This document shows, in pieces, positions 22,721-35,999 of a stretch of DNA of 64,000 nt. The DNA comes from Paralvinella palmiformis (taxonomy: Eukaryota; Annelida; Polychaeta; Terebellida; Alvinellidae). How positions within the stretch are numbered: the stretch's first letter is position 1; the number at the start of each line of letters is the position of its first letter. Location of the stretch: positions 1 to 64,000 of the forward strand of contig JAODUP010001306.1 in assembly GCA_025642065.1 (NCBI GenBank). Reading direction: 5' to 3'. A program made the translations under genes and the position numbers. The notes under the pieces were generated by a model. That model was not told where the DNA came from, made no database searches, and was given only the letters and a program-made list of their open reading frames with translations.

Positions 22721-24542
22721 CATATAACTGAGGGATAAGAAATGACATCAAAACCGCCATAAATGACGTGACGCAATCACTGGCAGATATCAATCACCGA
22801 AAGGGTCAACTGAAATGCACAATCGATAAGCATGAATCATTGTTTGGCTACAACCGAGATGAATGGATGGGATGCTACTTCACTGAGATAAACTTATCAT
22901 TAGTATTACTAGTAGATTCAGATCGAAATCAAGAAAGAAAAATAGAGATGATAGGAGGGGGTGTATAGGGGTCGTGGATCACAAATCACGTTGAAAAAAT
23001 TGCTTTTCACATTTTACGTAGGAAATATAGTTAACACCCGTAATCTTAGTGAACAATACTTAATGATAATAAATTAATCCAAACTAAAAAAAAAAGATCT
23101 TCATGACTATGAATCTGAAACCCGAACTGGCTAATATAAAATAGTAATCGACTTAATTAGTTGTGTAAATTATAGTAATTTTATTGGAACCTGAATATCA
23201 CCCACACCTCAATTTATTTATATGTTGTCTTGTTAGCTGTTACCTAGTCTACGTATCATCAATATATGATACTGTATAAGGATTTACCTCCTGGACCGTG
23301 TTAACAAAAGCTAACCATATGGATCTGTATTGTCAGAAAGGTGCACATAAATATTTAAAAAATAGCATAAACTTATGCGATTTAAGATTACCATCCTCAT
23401 TGACTGCTAAACAAACTCGGTCGCCACACTAGCCGAATCAATATTAAAACAAGATCTATCAAATAGGACGTGTAGCAATTCTTGTTGATTTATTTGCCAT
23501 CACGATTAATGCAAAATTAAAGAATTCGTAGCTTTGTAGTTGATCGGATACCGAGAAAAGATTATATTTAACTTTTTGTATTACCAATTTCATGAGGAAA
23601 ATACGATGTCAATGATTTATTACGGAGAACATATTAATGAATTAACGCATCACGAAGATATATAATTTCACGGTTCACAGAATAATAAATTGCAAATCAC
23701 ATTTCACACATAAAATGTATTTCTGATAACTGATCACGAAAATACCCCATGAATCACCTCTTTTAGCTTATGTCATTTACTATGTAACAGTAATTACTGA
23801 GAACAAATAATGCTATGGTAGCTTATTGGTAGTAATTTATGGTTATACTAATATTATGAGTCAAGTTTCACAAATCAATGCGATGGGACGAACTATTATA
23901 CCACCATCTTCTTGGTTTAGTTGATCTTCTTTCTTTCTCAACGTCTCCATGGCTTATCCAGTATCACTTTAAGCTACAGATCTCCAGCACCAGGATTCAA
24001 ATTATAGTCTGAGCGTTCAATGGTTGACATCAAGTTTCAACAATAACTTGCCATGCAGTACAAGTAATGTAAAAATAAGGTTACCCGAAGAAATGTGTTG
24101 TATTACTATTGCGTTTACTGGATAGTTAGGTTTTACGTAAGACCGCTGCGTGATGACTTCTCGGAAGCATGTTTTGAATTGTTGCATTTCCTCTCTGTGC
24201 ACATTCACTGACACGTGTCAAAGAACTACCTGTTTTACCAGACTAGACTACCATTTCATGTTTAATTGACCAATGTTTTGAATGTACGATTGACATTATA
24301 GGAAAAGCCCAAATAAATATTCGAATCATTATCACGGAATCTTATTGCCAAGTCAGACAACCGACAGTAGCTTTTATAGACTCCGACTTCATGATTAAAT
24401 TGCTAGTGGTAATCGAGCAAGTGTTGATGTCGAACCCTGCTATACATGAAGAATGTTACGTCTTTGCTTATCACTTAACCTATCAAGATTATAGCAAAGA
24501 CTATTTATAACATGACGTGTTACTTCGCGTTTTAACATGGGA
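22721..24542. other. Intergenic, no supported gene
   Basis: AT-rich with scattered short frames; no motif recognised. Confidence 0.5.
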
Positions 24543-24590
24543 CGCCATTTTTAATTCATGGAGCGCTGGGGGCCCTAGCGACCGGAGGTA
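24543..24590 (+). repeat. Left member of an inverted pair (possible terminal repeat)
   Basis: Contains CGCCATTTTTAATT, a GC-rich stretch and AGCGACCGGAGGTA. The reverse complement of 26286-26332 has the same order: CACCATGTTGAATT, a GC-rich part, and an identical AGCGACCGGAGGTA. About 35 of 47 positions agree. Confidence 0.5.
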
Positions 24591-24619
24591 GATTGTCACG
24601 GACAGCTCCCTTCGTTAAC

Positions 24620-24725
24620 ATGGGGCCTAATGGCACTGGTTCATTCTGCGCCGCTTTCGGCTGCGGTAACAGAAAAAGTATGCACAAATAAAGACATCCC
24701 CGAAAGGAAATGAAAGCTAGTGTAA
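24620..24725 (+). pseudogene. Possible THAP-domain start (partial)
   Basis: An ATG at 24620 opens MGPNGTGSFCAAFGCGNRKS, stopping soon after at TAA. THAP zinc-finger domains start almost at the initiator Met with C-x(2-4)-C in the context CAAFGCxNR; here C-AAFG-C is followed by GNRK. Beyond the stop, another frame continues KRHPRKEMK, where THAP proteins usually have an RFP motif. The remaining C and H ligands are not found. It is either a broken THAP gene, a first exon, or a remnant of a THAP-bearing DNA transposon (P- or Kolobok-type). The surrounding 180 bases are more GC-rich than the neighbourhood. Confidence 0.4.
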
Positions 24726-25761
24726 ACATTTGATATGATCTGGCTTTTTTTAATATAAAGGATATTTTAAAAATAAGTGGTAGAAACGTTCATTTTGTTA
24801 TTTTTTCTGTTGACAGAAGTAAAAGATGGGTTATTAATTGTTGTCGTTCAGATATATGATATGCATTTAACTGAAAGGGAATTCATGAACCAGACAACTT
24901 ATCTAGAATGTTACTCCAACTATTTTTGATGTACCGAATCCACCGCATGCATCCACTGAAATCAAACAGGAAGGTATTAACAGATAGGAGACCTATACAG
25001 AAGAGAGGGCCAGCTGTGATGGTAATTAATATTTATAAATATTAATGGTGAAAATTGGTATTATAAAATTAATTAAATAAGGCCATGAACTGTTGTCAGC
25101 CCATTTCATATCTTTATACAAAAAAAGATTACCAGCACCTGAATTAGTACTTGAATGTTCAGCTCATGTGCTTTAATTGGTATACTTCTCTTCATAACTT
25201 AAATACATATTAAATCAAATTCTTTAACCAACTTGAAAAAAGGAAAACATGTATGCACTTGGTTCAAGTCATTATTTTACAAGGTATTATTCTGTTTCAG
25301 TCCTTAAAATTCTATGATGATGAGATACCATGTAAACAGGCCAATCTCTTGATTACAGATTTACTGGTGTTATCTGTTACAGTAGTCAATGCATGTGTCT
25401 ATTACATATTTGGGTATATTCTGTCTAACTTTAAAAGTTCACTGATCTGGACTAAATGTCATATTTTTGTAGTAGTGGTTGTTTAGAGATGGAAGCAATT
25501 TGGGTTATTCTGTCCATTTGATAACAAATGACTGATTGTAACTATAGATGAACCCGTGGCACAAGAGATTTGATGCCGCTTATTGTATGAAAGTACTAAT
25601 TTCTCTATCTCTAACATGTAAACGCAAACATAAACATTGTTAATATTCCATGTATATTCTTTGTTCTCAGCTGGTCAGGCCTATATTGCATGGTCTATAT
25701 TATTGAAGTGTAGACTTTAAATGAACTTATAATTTTTTTAGTTAATATATGATAAACAGAT

Positions 25762-25779
25762 ATGATATATATATATATA

Positions 25780-25871
<92 letters not shown>
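25762..25871. repeat. (AT)n microsatellite
   Basis: About 50 AT units with one TTT interruption near 25785. Confidence 0.98.
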
Positions 25872-25873
<2 letters not shown>

Positions 25874-26285
25874 TGAATTGTATTATGGTTTCGTTATAAT
25901 AGCTGTATATATCATTATATGTATATATCTAAATAAATAAAAATTTAATGGACTATGATAAACTGGCATGATGAAAGTATGTTTGTATGCATTTACCTCA
26001 TATATACCTAATTGTTTTCATTAAAAAAACTTCTGATTAAGTAATCGCAAATTGTAGGCTATGGATTAATTAAGTGACTGGGCTGTGAAATCACTTAATT
26101 ATTTATTTACAGTTTCAGAGCTTCGTTTCCTTCGATATCATGTGAGCAAAATTAAAGTGTTAATTACTAAAAGAGTATGTGATCATGTAACATATAGTAC
26201 TAGTATTGGCAATTCATTTCAACCATGCGCACAGATGTACACGATCACATGCAGACAACCAGAGAGCTTTAGTTTATCTGAGAAA

Positions 26286-26332
26286 TACCTCCGGTCGCTG
26301 GAGGCGCCACTGGTTCAAAATTCAACATGGTG
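26286..26332 (-). repeat. Right member of the inverted pair
   Basis: On the minus strand it reads CACCATGTTGAATTTTG, GGCGCC and AGCGACCGGAGGTA, mirroring 24543-24590 about 1.7 kb away. Confidence 0.5.
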
Positions 26333-26449
26333 CAGCAAGAGTAACGCCTCTATATTTAAGCTCTTTGATTATAACATTTATAACGATCGTACAGTATTGC
26401 GTTCTCGGAAATGTACAAATAACAATAACATTTGATTTGGATATTTGAT

Positions 26450-27224
26450 TACGTAGAACAATAGTCCCACTGAGAGTTCGCCAGCTGGTAATGGTCGTCT
26501 AGAACAAGCATATGTCTCATCAGCCAAGTTATAATAATAGATTTAAATCAGACGATTGGTATGACGACACATTGAAATAAATATATACTTGGTTAAACAT
26601 TTAGTTATTTTTTGAGCTTCAGTTTGAGTTCATCGTGATTTCTTTGTTACAAAGAGAAATACAATTTGGCTAGAAAATGTTGTATTAAATAATGTATATG
26701 TTTGTATGGAAAAACACTCCTATCATTAGTTTTCATTCATAATCATCAATAAATAATATTTCACAAAATGGCCTCGGTTTTCAATGTCGGTCAAAGTACG
26801 ACATTTTCTACGAGGTCCCTTATTATACCAACCGATTTATGTGCTGTATCCTTGAATGCACACAATAATCACTTTGAACTAGAACTCCTGAACGATGGTG
26901 TCTTTCCTGAAACAGCCATTACTTTATTGTCCCAGAATTCATTGCGATCATATCTCTGAATTCAGATATCACGAAACCAGAAAGGTGATTACGGACCATC
27001 TACATAACAATATGGCTGTCGTTTGATGCATGAGTTATGTTTAAATACAAATTATAATTGGCCAAATTGTTTAGATATGACGTCAATTATTTTAATCTAG
27101 TCTTAAATTATAAACTGACAATGTAGAATAGGTCAGTGTCTCTCGATTTGAGTATGTGTCCCTAATACACATACATGTCATATTTAGTTGGAAGGAATCG
27201 ACCACATTTTGTATGTTTTAGCAC
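26450..27224. other. Intergenic, no supported gene
   Basis: A 63-residue plus-strand frame at 26768-26959 starts at ACAAAATGG, a good initiation context, but its product (MASVFNVGQSTTFSTRS...) is not recognised. Confidence 0.45.
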
Positions 27225-27665
27225 TGATCATGATAATGATAATGACAACGTATATTTAATAATGCGCCCTTACTACCAGGAGCCAGTCAAGGGCGCTGTT
27301 CAAGTAATATATAATATAATAATACCCCAAATAATATTTATGTTAAAAACATCTTGTAGACGATTTAAAAGATAATAATTATTTAACGGTAAAATCATCC
27401 TAGAACAGGTATGTTTTTAGAAAAAAATTAAAATATTCAAGAGACGACACAGTTCTAATATCTGCCGCAAACTATTCCACAAAGTGGGGGCTGCCAAACT
27501 AAACACCCAATCACCATATGACTTGAGCCGAGACACTGGCACCTACAATGGTATCTGACTGGATGACCTGAGTTTTCGGGATGACTTTCTAATGGACACC
27601 AGTTCACACAGGTATTCTGGTGTCATATCTTTAACTATAAGTTATTAATAACATCTTGAAATGGA
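27225..27665 (-). mobile_element. LINE 3' end (RT C-terminus and tail)
   Basis: On the minus strand it encodes VPVSRLKSYGDWVFSLAAPT, then LWNSL, the conserved C-terminal tail of many CR1/L2/Rex-like RT ORFs (usual form RLKTYGDRAFSVAAPKLWN). After it comes a 3' UTR ending AAGGGCGCATTATTAAATAT with degenerate TCATTATCAT repeats. The copy at 61.8-62.3 kb is clearly homologous along its whole length. 5'-truncated. Confidence 0.8.
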
Positions 27666-28170
27666 TACCATGTCTAACAGGTAGCCAATGTTGGTTACGA
27701 AGAATATTATGTACATAGAGCCTAGGTCATCAATTGCTAATAAATATGATTAAAAATGCTCGTTTACTCTGAACTATGAAGACGTTTATTTGTCATAACA
27801 AATCTCGTGTTATACTATTCTATCACAAGATAAATGTGTATAATGATATTTCTAGTCGAACACTGTTAATGTAACTGGTCATGTTTAGTTTTAATTAAAG
27901 ACAGATATTGTACGTGCATATGTAACTGGACAGATGGCTACTTAGTGGCTATTGTTTTCACAGTCACAGGTTTATTGATGGGGAGACATCTGTAACAATA
28001 GCTTTAGATTAGCAGGATATAAAATGTCCTAGCATTATCGATGTGGTCAGACAATCTTTGGCTGCAGACATAAAGTCTGGTTTTGAATTGATAATGGCGA
28101 CTCAGTTTATCTGTAGGTATATCCTATTCATATCCTTATTCACATTTAGTTACCGAGGTATATTACACGT

Positions 28171-28402
<232 letters not shown>

Positions 28403-28599
28403 TTATGTTACATATAATAAAGGCGTGGGCTCAGGTTTTCGTGATGTTTATAATTCTTACAGAATTATGATCAAACGACTACTACCTAAATAGAAAACAA
28501 ATTTTATATATTAGTACATATATAACGCAGCTATAACTGGAAATAAAACATATATATCAGTACATATAATATCTATTATGATAATAATTCTAATACCTC

Positions 28600-31081
28600 C
28601 GACAATAGCGGAAATAATAGTATTTTCACTCAGCCCAAAATAGCACGACTAGTTTCGGTTATAAGAAACATTTATCAAGTGCATGTGTCTAAAGTATTTA
28701 CTTTGCCAGCAATATTTATACCAGAATTCCCTAGCTAGTTTTAAATTTCAAACCAGAATCTAGAAACTGTTAACCTTTGTAGCCTTTGTCTAGAACGAAG
28801 CGCTGTTACTATAATCAAAACAACTGTTTTGATTAGAGTAATTGAAAATAAACCAACTTTCCAATTTTTCTTTCATAGCTGTAAAGATACCAAAACACAC
28901 ATATTAATAGTAATTAACTGTGTGTACTGAAATCTAACTGCTGTCAGTAATGAATGTTTGTTGCAGCTTCGGTTGAGATCTACTTCAGGAAATATTGCTT
29001 TGTTTTACTGAAGTAATTACTAGGGCTGAGAATTTTTATAATTGGGTTTAAGTTGTTTTACTGGAGATGTGTTAAAAGAAAACCTATTCAGAGCTCCAGG
29101 AGACATTGTTAAATATAACGTTTTCCTACATTTTGCTAGGAACCAAGGAACCAGCTAGATTTTTGTGTTTAGAATAAGCTGTGATAATTCTATATCCAAA
29201 TTCATTCAACACTTCTTTCTGTTGGAGGATTTTATAATGTTTTTTTAATTATTCTTGCTGCTATGTTAGCCGTTTTTGAAAATGGTACCACAAATGGGAC
29301 AACGTCCTCATTTTGTATAGGTTTTATAACATCTTCATATCTTTTCTTATTAAGACCTTCCGGTTCTAATGTACCTAGGGTATCTATCCAAAATGTTTCC
29401 CGAATTAATCTATTTATCTTGTCTTGAGTGTATGAACCTGTAGTAGGTAACTGCTCAATCGGAATTAAATCATAATCTTCTAGAGATGGTTCGGGCAAGT
29501 CTTTATTTATCCGTGTATGTTCTAGAAGATGCGTGAATAACGCAGAAGACATCACTTTTGAATTAATCGCAAATCTGTGGCCATTCATTCTAACACGAAG
29601 TTCGCCATTACTCTCGCCTACATACTGTTTAGAGCAACGTAAACATTCACAGATATATATTATGTTAGATGAGCTACAGTTTAAATTGCCTATTATTCCA
29701 TGTGTTTTATTGGTAACTGTACTTGTGATATTGTGACAAGAACACAATATCTCGCATGATCTACATCTGCTAATCCCACATGGTTTTGAACACCACTGAC
29801 TATTTGTAGGATTAGTCGGATTAATACGACGTTGTTGTATTTGTAGTTCACGGACAGTTTTACTTTTAATATGGCGTAGCCATCTTTTTGAATAATTCCT
29901 TTTGCATAATGAATGAGACAATATCTGCCATGCTTCATCAAAATCTGTAATTTTTGAACAAATCCTAAAAAAACGTGAGATCTGAGACTTCAGGATTCCT
30001 TGAAAGGTATGTTTAGGGTGAAAGGAATCCTTATGCAAGAGTTGATGAGTGTCTGTCGGTTTAAAGAAGACCTTTGTTAATAATCCATTTTCATTTTCTG
30101 GATCTTTAAATATGGTTGTATTCAAGAAATCAATTTTCTATAAGAAGGGTGCTTCATTGCAGGTGGGTTAAGAATATTGTCCATGAAACTTGCAACATTT
30201 TTAGATTCACTATTACAGTCAGATACTATAGGTCTACCAGGTGGCATCTTATCTGGAAAAGTCCAACTGTTAGATGCCTTATGAATTTTAGGAAGCATAT
30301 AGAATCGCCGAGGCCTTGGATTAATTGGCAGTAATAAAAATTGCAATTGTTTATCTGTGAAAACACCAGAATTTCTTCAGATAACCTTCAGCTAAATAAT
30401 ACTTTTTATCCATTATCACTGTTGCTGAACCTTTGTCTGCTTTTTTAAATACTAAACTCTTATTTTTGGGGATATTTCTGAGGGCTAATGATTCCGACTG
30501 GTCTATATTATTTGTTTCCTTCAGAATGGTTAAGCTTTTTATTTCTGATGTGAAGTTTGAAATACACTGAAGGAGATCTGGGTCTATTACTTTATCAGTT
30601 GGGATCCAGTTGGATTTCGACACAAACGTCTTACTGTTTTTAATATAGTTGTTACGGCAACATATAAAAAAATATTTAATTTTTAATCTTCTACCCAAGT
30701 TAAAAACTGCATTTGTGATTGCTGTTTTATCAATATCAGGGGTAGGGACAAATGACAAACCTTTGCGTATTAAATTAATCTCCTTTTCCGAAGGCATATA
30801 AGAAGAAAGATTAATTATATTACGATTTTTGTTAGAACAGGGGTCAAATTGACCTTCTGGTTCATTTAGTTTAAATAACTTAACCAGTGACGTAACACAG
30901 CATTGGCTGTGTCTTCACTCCATTCATTATTATGAATATCACTGGAAGAAGTCTGGAAGACTTTCTCATCTAATTTGGGTATAATGTTGACTTCTTTATA
31001 TTGAGCCATTTCTATCCGCTGTTCTCGACCATGGGTCAAATAGATCAAGTGGATAGGCGCTTTAATTACACCTAACTGCAT
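28600..31081 (-). mobile_element. Penelope-like element, internally deleted
   Basis: On the minus strand the N-terminal part (about 30351-30850) has NLSSYMPSEKEINLIRKGLS followed by FVPTP and ADKGSATVIMDKKYYLAEGY. A second segment (30122-30346) reads PRRFYMLPKIHK and PPGRPIVSDCNSES, the RT finger region of Penelope-like elements. The last frame (29232-30140) starts at DFLNTTIFKDPENENG, the segment that normally follows the RT palm. It continues with a Cys cluster (CGISRCRSCEILC) and a GIY-YIG endonuclease (NIIYICECLRCSKQYVGES, then RVRMNGHRFAI). The palm with its YxDD box is absent: the finger end and FLNTTI are joined directly near 30130. A second loss of about 30 residues lies near 30350. 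The 3' end (about 28600-28680) reads TTGATAAATGTTTCTTATAA, then CCGAAACTAGTCG, a form often found after the endonuclease in these elements. The boundaries are approximate. Confidence 0.88.
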
Positions 31082-31339
31082 ATACTTAGGGACGCTAAAT
31101 TAAGCGTGAATGAACGTTCGCTTAGTGATGAACGGAAACGTATGAGGATTAGCTGTTAGGTTCGAGTAAATCATAGTATTTACTCAGATTTGAGACGATA
31201 TTTCGTTCTAGTCCAGTAATAATCAATTGTGCAGTATTACTGCTTTGTTTTTATTTTAGTTTAATCGCTTCAATGAGTCCATACTGAGTTAGTGTACATT
31301 CTCTTTGTTATGAACAAACTGTTATGTTTGTTAACACGC

Positions 31340-31470
31340 TGAGGGTATATAAAAGGCTTAAATTTTCACTTCGGTTAGAGAATAACTTTGACACCAGACC
31401 AGTCGGACGTGTATTGATACATGGTTCATATAGGTAGGATTTATTCAGTTATTCGAACCCAGAATAAAGC
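31340..31470 (+). promoter_or_regulatory. TATA box with downstream polyA signal (LTR-like?)
   Basis: GGGTATATAAAAGGC near 31345 is a strong TATA box; about 120 bases further an AATAAA occurs in CCCAGAATAAAGCTGAG. This spacing resembles the U3-R-U5 layout of a short LTR, but no matching TG...CA ends or target duplication were found. Confidence 0.25.
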
Positions 31471-31499
31471 TGAGGTCAGCATCTGAGGTGTCTAAATGT

Positions 31500-32200
31500 T
31501 TTATATACAGGTTTCTTTTGGACCATAGAAAATTACTGTTGAATGTAAACTGTGGTTTCAAAATAGTTTATGATATGTATGTAGCAAGTCACCATTGCAC
31601 CACACGCACGTATTGTTTGCTTCGAGCTGTGGTATCAAATGGTATGTTTTTACGTGGTTCAGCTTTTTTGTACGTAGCCTGCATGTTGCCGCTTTCCTGT
31701 GGGCGTGACATATTTGTCGCGTATGAAAAGCGAATTAGCTGGTTCCCACAGGCTGATGAGTAGACCAGACACATGCTTAGGTATACGCACAAGTCTATCA
31801 ATATGTGGAGGTATGGAACATTTAATTACTAGATTAATGTATGTATAGTTGTATTTAGATATATGGAGGTAGGTCTCGAAGGATGTTTAGATATGTTGAT
31901 GCTCTGTGCCTGTTGCCTCTTACTATGTACCCTAAAACACACACACACACACACACCACAAGTATAAGGGCAAAGGGTCAGATGGAACCTCAATCGGACG
32001 TGATAAAGCTCAGCAATATGTATATCTCTGACACACACAATGTGTAAACAACAACCTAACGGTAACACCACATTGTAGATAAAGTAGCAATTTTATATTT
32101 ATATTGTCATTAGTTACTGACTGTAATCAACTAAAAAATTCATTCGGATACATTTCGCTGATATTGACAAATGGATAAAGTTACTAAACAACTGGATGTC
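31500..32200. other. Intergenic, no supported gene
   Basis: A short CA run at about 31937; otherwise nothing recognised. Confidence 0.5.
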
Positions 32201-32269
32201 ATTTCAGGAGGATATCCGGTCAAGGGTGATATTGTCTCTCTTCCATACTATAGGGTGGCTTCCTTATTA

Positions 32270-33000
32270 ACATTCATGTACCCTTCAGAAACAGCTAGTT
32301 TCCACTAAGGTTTTGTTTATGTAGGAAATACAAGGCGATTGAAAAGAATGTTATACTTACTGAATGAGGGGTCTATTCTCTGGTATTGGATCCATAAGAT
32401 GGTACTGCTGAACCGGCGGATTGCTTTGATACTACACCGGGGAACATTGAAGCATGATAAGTGTGTACAACTAAGAAATGGGACGATGTCGAAAAGAGCT
32501 TTACTTTCATATTGATCGGAACTGATTTGCATCTTCATTATGAAACGATGAAGATCAGTTTACTTCATGTTAGAGATACTCCTGTCTTAGTCAAGCCGGA
32601 GATCTACAGTAATGATAGACCTGTGGCCATCCGTGCTACTAGTCACACCACAGAGGCATCCTTCATCTACCGATGGCAAGATACGTTTTATGTATCAGTT
32701 AAAGTAATTGAACTAATCCATTCCCATTTTTAACAACGCTCCCAGAGGCTCCCCGCTAATTGTACTGTGTCTAGATTTCTATCTCTCTTTTCTGCTGTAC
32801 ATCTGCCCTTTGAGTTTCACGTTGTATACACAACGATGTAGGAACATTTCACATGGGTATCATTTCTTATTCCGATGAGACACGGATAAATATATCATTG
32901 ATAATTTGAACATGACATTCCTTATAGTTACTTTTGATCACCCCAAATCTGGAATATTTGAACATTACAAGCAGATGTATCTTTCATTACCAAATTCTTA
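32270..33000 (+). mobile_element. LINE fragment (same CR1/L2-type family)
   Basis: 32270-32600 aligns with the reverse complement of 4980-5300 (shared GTTAGAGATACTCCTGTCTT and AGTCAAGCCGG). 32680-32830 aligns with the RT part at 3540-3720, and 32870-32995 with 3230-3347. In this copy the last two blocks are separated only by about 35 bases, without the SINE found at 3348. Multiple stops; non-functional. Confidence 0.6.
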
Positions 33001-33447
33001 AAACTAGATTCACAGTCGGTGGAATAATAAATAAAGTTTACTAACCATTCATAAAATGATACTTGGTGGAATAATAAATAAACTTTTAATAACATTTCGT
33101 AAAATTAGCATCAGTAGTGCAGCTGAATATCTCCGCGAACTCTTGTCCATTAGGTAAATTAAACCAGGAAGTTCAAATCATCCGATCATATACTATTAAT
33201 GGTATCTATGGTTCAGTTGAATGCAAGCAAATGTTGTGTGTTTAGCGAAATAGGACCATATTTATGCAACATTTTAGTCGTCTCCCTAAAAGGTTTAAAC
33301 TGTTAATACAAAAACCTGTTTACTCGTAAATAATAATAATAATCATTCCAATTTTGTGTCGGGGTTTTAAATATGTTTTGGGGACTTTAATTCTACAATA
33401 ATTTGTGAATAACCTCTATCAGTTAGGAAAGTTAGTAATGATATATC

Positions 33448-33482
<35 letters not shown>

Positions 33483-35999
33483 TAATATTTTTATTGTCAT
33501 TATTATTATTGTAGTTGTGGTTTAGTGCTGTCTCCAATGAGATTGTATATATGTGGCAAGTATGTAACCAGCAAAATATGTTACACTGAGGAAATTATGA
33601 ATGATGTGATTTGGGAAAACAAACACTACCAATGTGGAAACAACCGTTGCGAGCGTTGTGCCTTCATATGATGCAACATATGTTATATTAATAGTATAGT
33701 TGTCCAACGTTGTGCCAACAGATTTAGATATGTATATAAAATAAGTATGTGAATATTTGTAGAATTGAAAATGAGTTGAGATGGTATCCACCTCGAGACA
33801 ACAATGACGAAAATAAATAATTATTAATTCAACTACTAATGTAAATTATAATACTACTTCTACTACTACTACTACTACTACTAATAATACTGTTGCTGCT
33901 GCTGCTGCTATTACAGCTGCAATTATTACTACTTTGGGATTTACGTTACGGTTATATTATTGAATATAATTAATTGTGAATTCGCAAAAGCATGCAGTTT
34001 CTAATTAACTTATATGTGCAAACTGTTATTTTACCATGATCCGTATACTACTAAAGACGCAGGCATACAATTTGAATATTGAAAATGTAAGCAAAGACAA
34101 AGCTAACTTATAATCACATTATTTAACTAACAAAGATTTTTTTATTTCGCCTGCAAGATTTTATTCTTAACACTAATATATTATTTGTTCTTCCATTTTC
34201 GAGTAATTCCAGTGTCGTCTGTTAACAAGGTTCGCCTGGTAGCGTCAGGTTCATTATGAACTTGATTTTCGTAAAGACAAAAACGAGTAGCACAAAACAC
34301 TATTTAGACGGTAAAGCTCAGAACAATTACGTACTTTTCGAATGGCATATTATGATATGGGAAGATTGTGTTAATCTAATATATTTCCTATTATTTCGCT
34401 TTACAACACTTCATTAGAATGCATTTAATATTTCTTATAAGGTACATCTTAAATTATCGTGGTATGTACGTTTAAAACTATTCTATGTCTGACATAAAAG
34501 ACAAATTACACAAGACATTCTTACAGGAGAAACCTTTGAAAATCGTCTTGTAAACACAGCTCTTATCACAAGTGAACGTGTCTTTCTGTATATAGACTTA
34601 AGTGTGGGGGGTTATATTTGGAAGGTGTTAAATCTGGGTTTATATTTGAAATGTGTTGCTTGTGATGTAATCTGGGAGCTGTCTATCAAGACGAAGCTGT
34701 TAACAAGAACAAAAAATCATACTCAGTGTATGACACTAGGTTTATAGCCAGCTAGAAGTAGGTGCGCCAATGAACTTGTTTTGCCGACGGCAAGACTTTA
34801 TGTGGTTTTTCTATTAATTCTAGTTCATCAGTGACCTTCATCTGCCATATACAATTCAATTCTTAGATCGTTAAATCTGGGTTTATCATAAAAGTAATTA
34901 ATACATTTATCATAATTACATTTCGTGTAACTCATCGAACTTTATAAATCTAGTGTCGTAATTAAACAAAAATTAGGAAGAGAAATAGTCGTATCTTTGA
35001 GAATGCAACACACTTTTATTGGATAGGACGACATCATGTATCATCAGATTGTCACTTAAGTCGTTAAATACTTCGTTGGTTGTCTTTTAATTTTCATTTG
35101 TTCTTAATTTCTTTTTCTAACATCTAAATAAACAAACAAAATTAATGACTCATCACAAGCCGTGCTAATAACCCTAAACTCTGACACTGTCCTATTATAC
35201 ATTCTGACGTCTAGAAATTTGTTGATCAATCGTTTTTTTTCCATACCATTATTTAAAAGGAATTAGATGTAGAAATAAAAATAAAGCCTGTTATAAATGG
35301 TATTTATTCCCGGATAAATCGTGTAGTTTGATAATATTATGCGTTTGTATTATTTATTTCACTGATTTATTTGATAACATTGTTTATTGTTTTGTTTAAC
35401 AGTCTACGTCTATTGGCTTAATCTGCTAATATCTAATAAATAAAATAAACGTATTTTTCTTTTACAAGAATATCATATTTTGAACGTTTATTCTTCTATT
35501 TAAGTATTTTGGACTTGCTCATGTTATCTCCTAAACAACATATTATACCTATAAAGATATATTAATTAATTATTTATATTTCCAGATCCAATTATAAAAT
35601 TAACATCACCCTTCTATAAATTTGTATTGTTTGATATTATAGAATGGTTATATTACAGGCTTTAACATCGGGGTAAATAGTAGATTAAGAATGTAAATAT
35701 CGTTTTTATTTACAAAATCATATGTTAATATAACTGCTAAATATCGTTTGAAATGAATTTATCTTTTGAAAATATTATTCTGATAATACATTACTTTTAG
35801 AGACCAATGTTGAAAGAAACCTATACTTTGACAAATAAATAACGTTGATGAGTTGCCGAAGAAGATTAGAAAAGTGTCATCTATTCATATTATTCACCAG
35901 ATTAAGATTTGTTTCTGGTCAATATTGACCTTTGTTCATCAATTCTAATTGAGCCTTAGATAAGGTCCTATTAACGAATTTCTCCGTAAACTGCACACA
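33001..35999. other. AT-rich intergenic sequence with triplet repeats
   Basis: Contains (ATT)n at about 33448-33515 and (TAC)n(GCT)n at about 33853-33912. Around 33010-33080 the sequence GGTGGAATAATAAATAAA occurs twice as a decayed tandem duplication. No gene recognised. Confidence 0.55.

Noticed and set aside
21968..22776. Repeat-protein ORFs on both strands over the 27-bp array
   Set aside because: A 27-base unit preserves every frame; the upstream part of the plus ORF belongs to the LINE in a different frame.
31722..31760. Hammerhead ribozyme core (GAAA ... CTGATGAG) near the Penelope element
   Set aside because: CTGATGAG is present, but no matching stem II closing on CGAAA and no proper GUH site after stem III were found.
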